Below, piece after piece: positions 44,362 to 52,621 of a stretch of DNA of 62,011 nt (position 1 is its first letter; each line of letters opens with the position of its first letter). The notes under the pieces were generated by a model that did no database searches, was not told the DNA's origin, and worked only from the letters and a program-made list of their open reading frames with translations. The position numbers and the translations under genes are program-made. Location: assembly GCA_035629775.1 (NCBI GenBank), contig DASPHG010000044.1, positions 1-62,011 of the forward strand, written 5' to 3'. Origin of the DNA: DASPHG01 sp035629775. GTDB taxonomy: Bacteria > Actinomycetota > Thermoleophilia > Solirubrobacterales > Thermoleophilaceae.

Positions 44362-45724
44362 CGGTGTCGGGCATCGAGATGCGCACGCCCTCGTCCGGCT
44401 GCTCCGGCCCCGAGCCGTTCGGCCCGGGCCGGCTCTCGCGCACGCTCTCCGCCGGCACGACGCCGTCGGTGTCGCCGCCGCGGTACGGGCCGGGCTTCGG
44501 CCGCGGCTTTCCGCCCGGGAACGCCAGCCGCAGGATCGTCCGCTGCACCATGCCGAGCTGCTTCATGAACGGGCCCGTGTTGTAGGGCAGCTCGTATCGC
44601 TCGCAGATCTCCTTGACGCGCGGCGCGATCTCGGCGTAGCGCGTGCTCGGCATGTCGGGGAACAGGTGGTGCTCCACCTGGTAGCCGAGGTTGCCGCTCG
44701 CCACGTGGAAGAGCGGGCCGCCGTCGATGTTCGCCGCGCCCACCAGCTGGCGGACGTACCAGCCGCCGCGACTCTCGTCCTCGGCCTCCTCCTGGCTGAA
44801 GGTGTAGGTCTGGTCGGGGAAGTGGCCGCAGAAGATGATCGCGTACGCCCAGACGTTCCGGACCATGTTCGCGGTGACGTTCGCGGTCACCGTCGACCTG
44901 TAGGTGCGAAGCCCACTCTTCAGCGCAATCGCGCCGGCGGCCGCCGCGATCCGGCGCGGGTCGCGCTTGCGAAGGCGTCGCTTCTTGCCCAGCTCGGGCG
45001 CGTTGCGCGCCACGTCGAGCGCGGCCACGGCGAGTGCGGACATGAGCGGCCAGGCGATGTAGTCCTTGGTGATCTGCGTGCGCGCCTTGCCGGCGATCCC
45101 CTTCAGCTCCTTGCGCACCTGCTTCATCGGCTTCTCGCCGCTGCGGATCGCGTCGAAGTCGAGGTCGTGCAGCGCCACGCCCCACTCGAAGAAGAGCATC
45201 AGGAGCAGGTTGTAGACCGGCTGGGCGAGGTAGACCGGGTGCCACTTCTGATGCGGGTCGATCCGCATGATCTCGTAGCCCAGGTCCTTGTCCTTGCCGC
45301 GGATGTTCGTGTACGTGTGATGGACGTAGTTGTGGGAGTGCTTCCAGGCCTCGGAGGTCGAGGCGGTATCCCAGTCCCACGTCGAGGAGTGGATGTAGGG
45401 GTCGTTCATCCAGTCCCACTGGCCGTGCAGGACGTTGTGGCCGATCTCCATGTTCTCGAGGATCTTCGCCAGCGAGTTCGCCGTCGTTCCGGCGGCCCAG
45501 AATGGCTTGTGGCGTGCGAAGAGCAGCAGCACGCGGCTGAGCACCGCCAGCCGGCGATGCATCTCGATCATCGAGACGATGTACTTGCGATCGCGGTCAC
45601 CGAGATCCTCGTAGACCTCGTCATGGATCGCGTCGAACTCCTTGCCGAGCTGCTCGCGCTGCTCCTCGGTCAGCTTCGCGAGCGGGCTCTCGATGTTCTC
45701 TTCCAGCTCAACCGTCTCAGCCAC
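44357..45724 (-). CDS. membrane fatty acid desaturase (DesA3-like)
   Basis: 455-aa membrane di-iron desaturase. The three histidine boxes are visible: HNVLHGQWDWMND, HNYVHHTYTN and QVEHHLFP. Hydrophobic hairpins lie between them, with a charged N-terminus. The protein probably introduces a double bond into acyl-CoA or lipid-bound acyl chains. It follows a ferredoxin reductase gene (9 nt), the same pairing as DesA3/Rv3230c of mycobacteria, which provides its electrons. The C-terminus has a Pro/Gly/Asp-rich extension (GPYRGGDTDGVV and on) of ~45 residues. Confidence 0.92.
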   Translation of the reverse strand: MAETVELEENIESPLAKLTEEQREQLGKEFDAIHDEVYEDLGDRDRKYIVSMIEMHRRLAVLSRVLLLFARHKPFWAAGTTANSLAKILENMEIGHNVLHGQWDWMNDPYIHSSTWDWDTASTSEAWKHSHNYVHHTYTNIRGKDKDLGYEIMRIDPHQKWHPVYLAQPVYNLLLMLFFEWGVALHDLDFDAIRSGEKPMKQVRKELKGIAGKARTQITKDYIAWPLMSALAVAALDVARNAPELGKKRRLRKRDPRRIAAAAGAIALKSGLRTYRSTVTANVTANMVRNVWAYAIIFCGHFPDQTYTFSQEEAEDESRGGWYVRQLVGAANIDGGPLFHVASGNLGYQVEHHLFPDMPSTRYAEIAPRVKEICERYELPYNTGPFMKQLGMVQRTILRLAFPGGKPRPKPGPYRGGDTDGVVPAESVRESRPGPNGSGPEQPDEGVRISMPDTD

Positions 45725-45733
45725 TGCGCCTCC

Positions 45734-46834
45734 TCATAACTCGATCGCGATCGGCCCCTCGGGCGCGCTGATGCACGTCCGGATCATCTCACCCTGGGTC
45801 CCGTAAACCTTCCCGTTGCGCATGTCGCGCACCTGACCCTCGCACAGCTTCCCGATGCAGGTATGGCATATGCCCTCCCTGCACCCGAACGGCAGCTCGA
45901 GCCCAGCCTCCTCGCCGGCGACCAGGATTGGCTGGCTGCCGTCCGACTCGGCGGTCTCGTCGCTCTTCAGGAACTTGATCTCGCCGCCCTCGCCCTCCTC
46001 CCCGCCCGTGATCTTGGGCTGGAAGCGCTCGAGATGGAGCCGATCCGGGTCCGCGCGAGAGTCGCTCTCCCAGTGGTCGAGCATCGCGTCGATCATGTCT
46101 TCGGGACCGGAGAGGAAGGTCTGGCGCTCGCGCCAGTCGGGGCAGACGTCGTCCAGGTCGGCCGGCTTCAGCCGACCCTCCTCGCCCGTCAGCCGGAGCT
46201 TCAGCACGTAACCGTCGTGGCGCTCGTCGAGCCGGCGCAGAAGGCCGCCGAAGATGACGTCGTCGGCGGTGCGCGCCGAGTGGACGTGGACGGCGTCTTC
46301 GATCTCACCGCCGTGGTCGAGGTGGCGCAGCATGCTCATGATGGGGGTGACCCCGCTTCCGGCGCTGATGAACAGGAGCTTGTCGGGGAGCGGGTCGGGA
46401 AGCGTGAAGCCGCCCTCGACGCCGCCCAGCCGGACGAGCGCGCCCGGCTTCGCCTGCCCCACGAGGTACGGGGTGACCTTCCCCTCCTCCACGAGCTTGG
46501 GGGTGATGCAGATGCAGCCGTCCGAGCGCTCCGGGTCCGACGTGAGGGAGTACGCCCGCCAGTGGTGGACGCCGTCCACCACCACCCCGACGCGGAGGTA
46601 CTGGCCCGGGTCGTGTCCCTCCCACTCGAACCCGGGCTTGATCACGATCGTGACCGCCTCGCCCGTCTCGCGCTCGACACGCTCGATCCGGCCGCGCAGC
46701 TCGCGCGTGGACCAGAGCGGGTTGATCAGCTCGAGGTAGTCGTCCGGCAGGAGGGGCGTGAACAGCGACCGGACGGCCTTGAGCGCGCGGCGGCGGACGC
46801 CGGAGACCTTCGGGGGTGCGCCTACTTCCGCCAC
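45734..46834 (-). CDS. ferredoxin-NAD(P)H reductase with C-terminal 2Fe-2S domain
   Basis: 366-aa flavoprotein of the phthalate-dioxygenase-reductase-like/Rv3230c class. The FAD site is WRAYSLTSDPE, the NAD(P)H site LLFISAGSGVTPIMSMLRHL, and the C-terminal plant-type ferredoxin domain carries CREGICHTC plus IRTCIS (four Cys). It should pass electrons from NADPH to the desaturase that follows. Start ATG 46834..46832; the TetR gene is divergent 26 bp away, with operator-like palindromes between them. Confidence 0.92.
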   Translation of the reverse strand: MAEVGAPPKVSGVRRRALKAVRSLFTPLLPDDYLELINPLWSTRELRGRIERVERETGEAVTIVIKPGFEWEGHDPGQYLRVGVVVDGVHHWRAYSLTSDPERSDGCICITPKLVEEGKVTPYLVGQAKPGALVRLGGVEGGFTLPDPLPDKLLFISAGSGVTPIMSMLRHLDHGGEIEDAVHVHSARTADDVIFGGLLRRLDERHDGYVLKLRLTGEEGRLKPADLDDVCPDWRERQTFLSGPEDMIDAMLDHWESDSRADPDRLHLERFQPKITGGEEGEGGEIKFLKSDETAESDGSQPILVAGEEAGLELPFGCREGICHTCIGKLCEGQVRDMRNGKVYGTQGEMIRTCISAPEGPIAIEL

Positions 46835-46851
46835 ACCGGGGTATTACCGGT
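46835..46851. promoter_or_regulatory. inverted repeat in the reductase/TetR divergent region
   Basis: ACCGG (46835-46839), a 7-bp spacer, and CCGGT (46847-46851), directly upstream of the ferredoxin reductase ATG. Candidate TetR operator. Confidence 0.45.
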
Positions 46852-46860
46852 TGAGAACGG

Positions 46861-47499
46861 GTGTCAAACGTACGTTCCACTTCCCTGCGCCAAGTCCGCG
46901 AGCGCGATCTCGTCAGCGCCACTCGGCGCCTCTTCGACGAGCGCGGCATGCAGGACGCTCCGATCGAGGAGATCGCGCGGTCGGTCGGCATCGCGCGGGG
47001 GCTGATCTACCGCCAGTTCGCCTCCAAGGAGGAGCTCTTCGTCCTCACGGTCACCGACTACCTCGCCGAGCTCGCGGAGCTGATCCGCACCGCGATGACG
47101 AGGAGCGAGGGCCCGGCCAAGCAGCTCGACCTGGTGACCGAGGCCTACGCGCGCTTCTGCCTCCGTTACCCCGCCTTCCTCGACTGCTCGCTCTCGCTGA
47201 TGCGCCGGCCGGCGATGCAGCTCCGGGAGGAGGTGTCGGAGTCCGTGTGGCTTCGCCTGGGTCAGGGAATGGCGAGCTGCATCGAGCCGCTGACGACCAT
47301 CCTCCGGCAGTTGGACGCGGAGGATCCGGAGTACACCTCGAACGTGCTCTGGACCCAGACCCTCGGCACGATGCATCTGGCCCGCTCCCGGGTCGGGCTG
47401 AGGCAGCTTGGCCCCGGTGTGCCCGACCTGTTTCGCATCGACGACGACCGAGTCGTCGCGAGCTGCGTGGCCGCGGCCGTGGCATTGGTCCGCTCCTGA
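46861..47499 (+). CDS. TetR-family regulator
   Basis: 212 aa. The N-terminal helix-turn-helix is RERDLVSATRRLFDERGMQDAPIEEIARSVGIARGLIYRQFASKEELF, typical for TetR. The ligand domain is helical (LVTEAYARFCLRYPAFLDCSLSLM), resembling fatty-acid-responsive members. Start GTG 46861. It is divergent from the ferredoxin reductase-desaturase genes and separated by 26 bp containing palindromes, so it probably controls them, perhaps in response to an acyl-CoA, which is inference. It is convergent with the AIM24 gene (4 bp). Confidence 0.88.
   Translation: MSNVRSTSLRQVRERDLVSATRRLFDERGMQDAPIEEIARSVGIARGLIYRQFASKEELFVLTVTDYLAELAELIRTAMTRSEGPAKQLDLVTEAYARFCLRYPAFLDCSLSLMRRPAMQLREEVSESVWLRLGQGMASCIEPLTTILRQLDAEDPEYTSNVLWTQTLGTMHLARSRVGLRQLGPGVPDLFRIDDDRVVASCVAAAVALVRS
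46867..46876. promoter_or_regulatory. palindrome AACGTACGTT at the TetR start
   Basis: Perfect 10-bp palindrome 6 nt after the GTG start of the TetR gene. It suggests a second operator half for autoregulation, or chance. Confidence 0.35.
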
Positions 47500-47503
47500 C
47501 CGA

Positions 47504-48175
47504 CTACGCCGTCGCCACGGCCCGTCCTTCGGACGGCTGGACGAGAACCCAACCGTCGCCGCTGAAGCCGAGCTGGATGCTCTCGCCTGACCCCATCCCG
47601 ACCAGCGCCTTCGCCTGAAGATCCGTCTTCAGGTTGGTCGTCACCCCGCCGGACCAGGCGATCGCGGCCTGGGGATCCGCGAACGTCGGCGCGTCGGCCA
47701 CGCGGAGGCGGACCGGCTCGCCGTCAGAGACAAGCGCCACGTGCCCGCTGCCGCGGAGGTGGACATTGAAGAGGCCGCCGGCGAGCACGCCCGCCGTGCC
47801 GCCCTTCACGCGCGTGATGTCCCACTCGATGCCCTCTCCAAAGGCCAGGATGTTGCTTCCGTTCACCGTGATCGACTCATCGCGCAGCCGCATCGTGTGG
47901 ACGAGCATCGCGCGATGGGCCAGGAACAGCTCGCCGCTGCCTGACGCCTCCATCAGCCGCAGACTCTCGCCGGTCGCGGCCTTCTTCAGGAACCGGCCGA
48001 TGCCTCCACCCTTGTGCTCGAAATGGACGTCGCCCTGGTACGCGATCATCGAGCCGTTCTTGGCGAAAACGGCGCCCTCCGCGAGCTCGACCTTCAGCAG
48101 ACGCCGGTTCTGGAGCGTGAACGCCTCTCCCGTCTCGACCTCTTCGTACGCCTCGAACGGGTCGTCGTCCGCCAT
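47504..48175 (-). CDS. AIM24 family protein
   Basis: 223-aa beta-rich protein of the AIM24/TIGR00266-like family: AEGAVFAKNGSMIAYQGDVHFEHKGGG, LKKAATGESLRLMEASGSGELFLA and WEVDI/ITRVKGGTAG-type strands form the beta-sandwich. The last segment TDLQAKALVGMGSGESIQL and SGDGWVLVQPSEG is typical. Function in bacteria is unknown; the yeast protein is mitochondrial. Start ATG 48175..48173, 14 nt after the aldehyde dehydrogenase gene. Confidence 0.85.
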   Translation of the reverse strand: MADDDPFEAYEEVETGEAFTLQNRRLLKVELAEGAVFAKNGSMIAYQGDVHFEHKGGGIGRFLKKAATGESLRLMEASGSGELFLAHRAMLVHTMRLRDESITVNGSNILAFGEGIEWDITRVKGGTAGVLAGGLFNVHLRGSGHVALVSDGEPVRLRVADAPTFADPQAAIAWSGGVTTNLKTDLQAKALVGMGSGESIQLGFSGDGWVLVQPSEGRAVATA

Positions 48176-48189
48176 CAGTCCATCGCCCC

Positions 48190-49653
48190 CTAGAGCTGGA
48201 TCGCCTTGACCTCGAGGAACTCCTCGAGCCCGTACTTGCCGAGCTCGCGGCTGTTGCCCGACTGCTTGTAGCCGCCGAACGGAGCCAGCGGGTTGAACGC
48301 CGCGCCGTTGATCTCGACCTGGCCGGTTCGCAACCGCCGCGCCACGCGCTGCGCGTGCTCCGGGTCGCCCGACCACACGCCGCCCGCCAGGCCATAGACG
48401 GTGTCGTTCGCGATCGTGACCGCCTCGTCCTCAGAGTCGTAGGGCATGATCGCGAGCACCGGCCCGAAGATCTCCTCCTGCGCGATCGTCATATCCGGCG
48501 TGACGTCGGAGAACACGGTCGGCTGCACGAAGTAGCCGGTGTCACGGTCGGGCGGCGGGTCCGCTCCGCCGGCGACGAGCTTGGCGCCCTCCTCGACACC
48601 CTTCCGGATGTAGCCCTGCACGCGCTCGCGCTGGGTCTCGGAGACAAGCGGACCCAGGTTGGTGTCCGGCTCGAACGGGTCGCCGACCTTGAGCTGCGAC
48701 GCCACCGCCGCGGCGATCTGCTCGGCCTCGGGGAGCCGCTCGCGCGGCACCAGCATGCGCGTCAGCGCGCTGCAGGTCTGGCCGGAGTTGAGATAGCACT
48801 TGCCGATCCCGTCCACGATCGCCGCCTGGAGATCGGCGTCGTCGAGGATCACGTTCGGCGATTTGCCGCCGAGCTCGAGCGCCACCCGCTTGACCGACTG
48901 CGCGGCCAGCTCGCTGACCCGCTTGCCGGCCGCCGTCGAGCCGGTGAAGGAGACCATGTCGACGTCCCCGTGCGTGGCGATCGCCTCGCCCACGACCGGG
49001 CCGAACCCGGTCACGAGGTTGAAGCACCCCGCCGGCAGCCCCGCCGCCGCGAGGATCTCGGCGAGCACGAACGCGTTCAGGGGCGTGACCTCGCTCGGCT
49101 TCAGGACGACGGTGCAGCCCGCCGCGAGCGCGGGCGCGACCTTCGCCGCGATCTGATGGAGCGGGTAGTTCCACGGCGTGATGCAGCCGACCACGCCGAC
49201 CGGCTCGCGGACGATGAGCGAGTTGCCGACGCGCTCCTCGAGCTCCGCGTCCAGGATCAGGTCGGCCATCGAGCCGAACGACATCGCGGGCAGACCCGCC
49301 TGGATCATCTGCGAGAGGCCGAAGGGCATCCCGAGCTCGCGGCTGATGAGCGCGGCGATCTCCTCGCCGCGCGCGCCGAGCTCGGTCGCGACGGCGCGCA
49401 GCAGCGCGCTGCGCTCCTCGACCGCGGTCGTCGCCCAGCCCTCGAACGCGCCGCGCGCCGCGGCGACCGCGCGATCGATGTCGGCCGGCGTCCCCTCGGG
49501 CACGCGCCCGATCACGACCTCTGTCGTCGAATCGCGGACCTCGATCCGGCCGCTTCCGTCCGGGTCCACCCACTCGCCGCCGATGTAAAGGCGCTCGTGG
49601 TCGATCGGCCCTACGTCATGCGTGAGCTGCGGGCTCTGCGTCTCGACTGCCAT
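48190..49653 (-). CDS. aldehyde dehydrogenase (NAD(P)+)
   Basis: 487-aa ALDH superfamily enzyme oxidising an aldehyde to the acid. Motifs: TPWNYPLHQIAAKVAPALAAG, KPSEVTPL, FTGSTAAGKRV, catalytic Glu in LELGGKSP, catalytic Cys in NSGQTCSA, EEIFGPVL near the end, and GYKQSGNSRE. The gene overlaps the upstream GMC oxidoreductase by 38 bp and is followed by AIM24. Together with the oxidoreductase it forms a plausible alcohol to aldehyde to acid route. Substrate undetermined. Confidence 0.95.
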   Translation of the reverse strand: MAVETQSPQLTHDVGPIDHERLYIGGEWVDPDGSGRIEVRDSTTEVVIGRVPEGTPADIDRAVAAARGAFEGWATTAVEERSALLRAVATELGARGEEIAALISRELGMPFGLSQMIQAGLPAMSFGSMADLILDAELEERVGNSLIVREPVGVVGCITPWNYPLHQIAAKVAPALAAGCTVVLKPSEVTPLNAFVLAEILAAAGLPAGCFNLVTGFGPVVGEAIATHGDVDMVSFTGSTAAGKRVSELAAQSVKRVALELGGKSPNVILDDADLQAAIVDGIGKCYLNSGQTCSALTRMLVPRERLPEAEQIAAAVASQLKVGDPFEPDTNLGPLVSETQRERVQGYIRKGVEEGAKLVAGGADPPPDRDTGYFVQPTVFSDVTPDMTIAQEEIFGPVLAIMPYDSEDEAVTIANDTVYGLAGGVWSGDPEHAQRVARRLRTGQVEINGAAFNPLAPFGGYKQSGNSRELGKYGLEEFLEVKAIQL

Positions 49654-51610
49654 GGGTCTCCTCCGTCGTGCCTGCGATTGCCTCGGCCGTGCGGTGCGCG
49701 AGCGCCATCACCGTGACCATCGGATTGGTGCCGGACGCCGTGGGGAACGCGCTCGCGTCGCCGATCCAGACGCCCTTCGTGTCGTGCAGCTCGCCGAACG
49801 GGCCGGCGACGCTCGTCTGCGGATCGGCCCCCATCCGGCACGTTCCCATCTGGTGCGCGGTGAAGAGCCGCCAGCCGCCGCGGCCGAGCGGGATCCGCTT
49901 GACGCGCTCGGTGAAGCGGCCCAGGTCGTCGCCGCGGCGCCAGCTCGGCAGGCCGGTGGCCAGCGCCGCGATCTCGACGGCCCCGCCGGCGCGGTGGGCC
50001 TCGGCGACCTTGTCGATCCCGAGGTGGATCGTGCGCCGGTCCTGCTCGTCCTCCACCGAGTACCAGACGACCGCCTCGCCGCTCCCGTCGACCTCCACAC
50101 GGCCGTGGCCGCGGTCGCGCGGCAGCGGCACGAACGTGGCGTTGTACTTCGCGCGCGCTACGAGGTCCTTGTGCGTCTCCGCCGACACCCACGGGATCGC
50201 CGAGCCGATCAGTCCGGGCGCGTACTGGACGCTCTCGATCAGGAACCCGTAGCCGTCCTCGACGTTCGCGAACTCGTCGACGAGGCCGGATTGCGGCGCG
50301 CCCCACCAGGCGCGCTGGTCCTCGGCGTAGGAGCCCACGAGCGCGACGCAGGGATGGAGACGGAGGTAGTTGCCGACCGCGGGGCCGCCGATGCCGCTGC
50401 GCAGGAGGAGCGCGGGCGACTCGAGCGAGCCGCACGCGACCACCACGGTGGGCGTCCTGACGGTGAAGCTGCCGACGACGTTGCCCTCGGCGTCGATGTG
50501 AAGCGCCTCGACGCCCGTCGCGCGCCCGTTCTCGGTCAGCACGCGCTGCGCGCGGCTGCGCACATACAGGTCGGCGCCATTCTCGAACGCGTCGCGCAGC
50601 CAGGTGCGGTCGCCCGAGTTCTTCGCGCCCGACTGGTCGCCGAAGCCGAGGTGGCCCGCGCTGTCGGGGGAGTACTTCTCGGGGTTCGCGTTGCGGACGA
50701 TCGTCTTGAAGCTCCAGTCGAGTGCGTCGGCCGCCTCCTTCATGCGCTGCTGCGGCCCGTTCAGGTCGCTGCACTTGTCGGTCGCCCCGATGCGGGCGAG
50801 GACCGAGTCGAGGTGGCGGTCGTAGTCCGAGCCGTCGAGCCCTTCGAGCCCGTGATCGTTCGCCCAGTCGCTGCGCACCCAGTCGGTCGTGCGCAGGCAG
50901 TTCGTCCAGTTGATCGTGGTGCCGCCGCCCAGCGTGGTGCCGGCCTGCATGCTGATGTTGCCGTCGGCGCTCGGCGTCGGCCCGCCGCGCCAGAACATCT
51001 CCTGGTAGGCCTTCAGCTCGAGCTGGGCGAAGTCGGACTCGTTGAAGTAGCCGGAGGCCTCCAGCACCACGACGTGCTTGCCCTGCTTGGCAAGCGTCGC
51101 CGCGATCACGCCGCCGCCCGAGCCGGAGCCGACCACGCAGACGTCTGCCTCGATCGTCGCGCCGTCCGCGGGCGCCCTGACCTCGAGCGGCTTCGGGACC
51201 TGCGGCGGCGGGCCGGCCGGGCCGGGATAGCCGAACGTCCTCCAGTTCGGGTTCTGCCCGCTCTCGGGGTCCGGCGCGCCGTAGGCGAGGAAGAGCGTCA
51301 TCCCCGCCAGCGCCGACACTCCGGCGGCCGCGTCCGCCGAGGCGAGCGCGAGGTTGCGCAGGAGCTGCTCGCGCGAGTCCTGCGACGGCATCCGCAGGAA
51401 GCCCTGCTGGCCCAGCACGTCGAGCAGCTGCTCGAGCCCGCCGCGGATCGTCTCGTCGGGGATCTGCTCGATCAGATCCTCGACCGCGTCCGGCAGACCG
51501 AGGTCGGAGGCCGAGCGCGCGAAGAAGCCGTCAGGGTCGCTATCGCGCTCGATGCGCGGATAGACCGTGTCGCAGACCGCTCGGAGGAGGGCGCGCCGCT
51601 CTTCCTGCAC
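49616..51610 (-). CDS. GMC oxidoreductase (long-chain alcohol oxidase-like)
   Basis: About 664-aa FAD enzyme. Start GTG 51610..51608 gives the N-terminus VQEERRALLRAVCDTVYP, a helical region like the gluconate-dehydrogenase-subunit-3/alcohol oxidase N-terminal domain. The FAD motif CVVGSGSGGGVIAATLAKQGKHVVVLE appears near residue 155. The GMC signatures GGGTTINW and ACGSLESP, and the catalytic His/Asn region HQMGTCRMG plus ASAFPTASGTNPM, are present. The two-domain architecture resembles plant/yeast long-chain fatty alcohol oxidases. Its overlap with the aldehyde dehydrogenase gene supports a joint pathway. Four consecutive hairpins lie upstream, toward comEA. Confidence 0.9.
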   Translation of the reverse strand: MQEERRALLRAVCDTVYPRIERDSDPDGFFARSASDLGLPDAVEDLIEQIPDETIRGGLEQLLDVLGQQGFLRMPSQDSREQLLRNLALASADAAAGVSALAGMTLFLAYGAPDPESGQNPNWRTFGYPGPAGPPPQVPKPLEVRAPADGATIEADVCVVGSGSGGGVIAATLAKQGKHVVVLEASGYFNESDFAQLELKAYQEMFWRGGPTPSADGNISMQAGTTLGGGTTINWTNCLRTTDWVRSDWANDHGLEGLDGSDYDRHLDSVLARIGATDKCSDLNGPQQRMKEAADALDWSFKTIVRNANPEKYSPDSAGHLGFGDQSGAKNSGDRTWLRDAFENGADLYVRSRAQRVLTENGRATGVEALHIDAEGNVVGSFTVRTPTVVVACGSLESPALLLRSGIGGPAVGNYLRLHPCVALVGSYAEDQRAWWGAPQSGLVDEFANVEDGYGFLIESVQYAPGLIGSAIPWVSAETHKDLVARAKYNATFVPLPRDRGHGRVEVDGSGEAVVWYSVEDEQDRRTIHLGIDKVAEAHRAGGAVEIAALATGLPSWRRGDDLGRFTERVKRIPLGRGGWRLFTAHQMGTCRMGADPQTSVAGPFGELHDTKGVWIGDASAFPTASGTNPMVTVMALAHRTAEAIAGTTEETHGSRDAEPAAHA

Positions 51611-51626
51611 GTGGCGAGTGTACCTC

Positions 51627-51715
51627 CGCGGACATCCCTGTCCGCGTCCTGAGAACGAGGGCGGCATCCAGCCGCCGTGACCGGGGCTTCGCCCCTCCGC
51701 AGCCGCTACGGCTGC
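51627..51715. terminator. four consecutive hairpins between comEA and the GMC gene
   Basis: CGCGGACA/TGTCCGCG (51627-51646, 4-nt loop), GGCGGC/GCCGCC (51660-51676, 5-nt loop), GGGGC/GCCCC (51683-51695, 3-nt loop) and GCAGCCG/CGGCTGC (51699-51715, 3-nt loop). The last includes the comEA stop codon. None has a T-tract. Confidence 0.65.
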
Positions 51716-52302
51716 ACGGCCTCGCGAAGCGCCTCCAGCCGGACCTCGCCGATCCCATCCACCTCGGCGAGCTCCTCGACCGAGCGGAAGCCGCCGTTCT
51801 CGTCGCGGTACTCGAGGATGCGCCCGGCGAGCGTCGGGCCGATCCCGTCCAGCTCCTCGAGCTGCGCCTGGGTTGCGGCCGCCAGGCTGATCGGGCCGGA
51901 CCCCGAGCCGGCCGCCGTACCGGTCGTCCCAGCGGTCGCGGGCGGCGGCGCCGCGCCGGGTTTCGGCACGACGACCTGCTGGCCGTCCTGCACGCGCGCG
52001 GCGAGGTTGACGCTCGTCAGGTCGGCCTTCGGCTTAGGGCCGCCGGCCAGGTGAAGGGCGGCGGCGACCCGCGCGCCCTCGCGCACCCGGTAGAGGCCCG
52101 GCCGGCGCACCGCACCGGCGACGTGTACGTACAGGCGGGCGCCGCGGCTCGGGCCCGCCCTCGGCTCCCGAGCGCCGGCGCCCTCGACCGTGACCGGCGG
52201 CGACTCGGGCGGCCGGTCGCCGAGGAGGCGGTAGCCGACCGCCAGCACGAGCGCGGCCGCGACCACCCAGACGAACCCCCGCGAGCGCCCCTCCTCGAAC
52301 AC
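51706..52302 (-). CDS. comEA: ComEA DNA receptor
   Basis: 198-aa membrane-anchored competence protein. N-terminal helix (FVWVVAAALVLAVGYRLL), Pro-rich linker, SLBB domain (VHVAGAVRRPGLYRVREGARVAAALHLAGGP), a Gly/Ala/Thr linker, and the C-terminal double helix-hairpin-helix (LEELDGIGPTLAGRILEYRDENGGF and VDGIGEVRLEALREAV) that binds DNA. It should hand DNA to ComEC. Start ATG 52302. It lies 55 nt after acylphosphatase and 7.4 kb upstream of comEC, separated by lipid genes and a hairpin set. Confidence 0.93.
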   Translation of the reverse strand: MFEEGRSRGFVWVVAAALVLAVGYRLLGDRPPESPPVTVEGAGAREPRAGPSRGARLYVHVAGAVRRPGLYRVREGARVAAALHLAGGPKPKADLTSVNLAARVQDGQQVVVPKPGAAPPPATAGTTGTAAGSGSGPISLAAATQAQLEELDGIGPTLAGRILEYRDENGGFRSVEELAEVDGIGEVRLEALREAVQP

Positions 52303-52357
52303 GCGCGCGACGCTACGCGCACGCCCGTTACGCGTGAGCTACGAACGCAACGAAGCG

Positions 52358-52621
52358 CTAGCGCACCTCGAAGCCGTTCAGACCTTCCGGCTCCTCCTCG
52401 GTCACGTCGATCCGCTCGACGTCGGCACGCGGCGGCCCCTCGCGCATCCAGTCCAGCACGCGCTCGACCGGCCCAGCGTCGCCTTCGAGCACGGCCTCGA
52501 CCGTGCCGTCCGCGCGGTTCGTGATCCACCCGGCCACTCCGGCCGCCTCCGCGCGCTCACGCACCGAGTCGCGGAAGAACACGCCCTGCACGCGTCCCCG
52601 GGCGACCGCCCGCTTCCTCAT
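52358..52621 (-). CDS. acyP: acylphosphatase
   Basis: 87 aa, full length. The signature GRVQGVFFRDSVRERA with its catalytic Arg and the GWITNRADGTVEAVLEG segment with the catalytic Asn are intact. It hydrolyses carboxyl-phosphate bonds in small acyl phosphates. ATG 52621..52619 overlaps the agmatinase stop as ATGA. Cytoplasmic. Nothing in the context indicates a particular substrate. Confidence 0.93.
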   Translation of the reverse strand: MRKRAVARGRVQGVFFRDSVRERAEAAGVAGWITNRADGTVEAVLEGDAGPVERVLDWMREGPPRADVERIDVTEEEPEGLNGFEVR

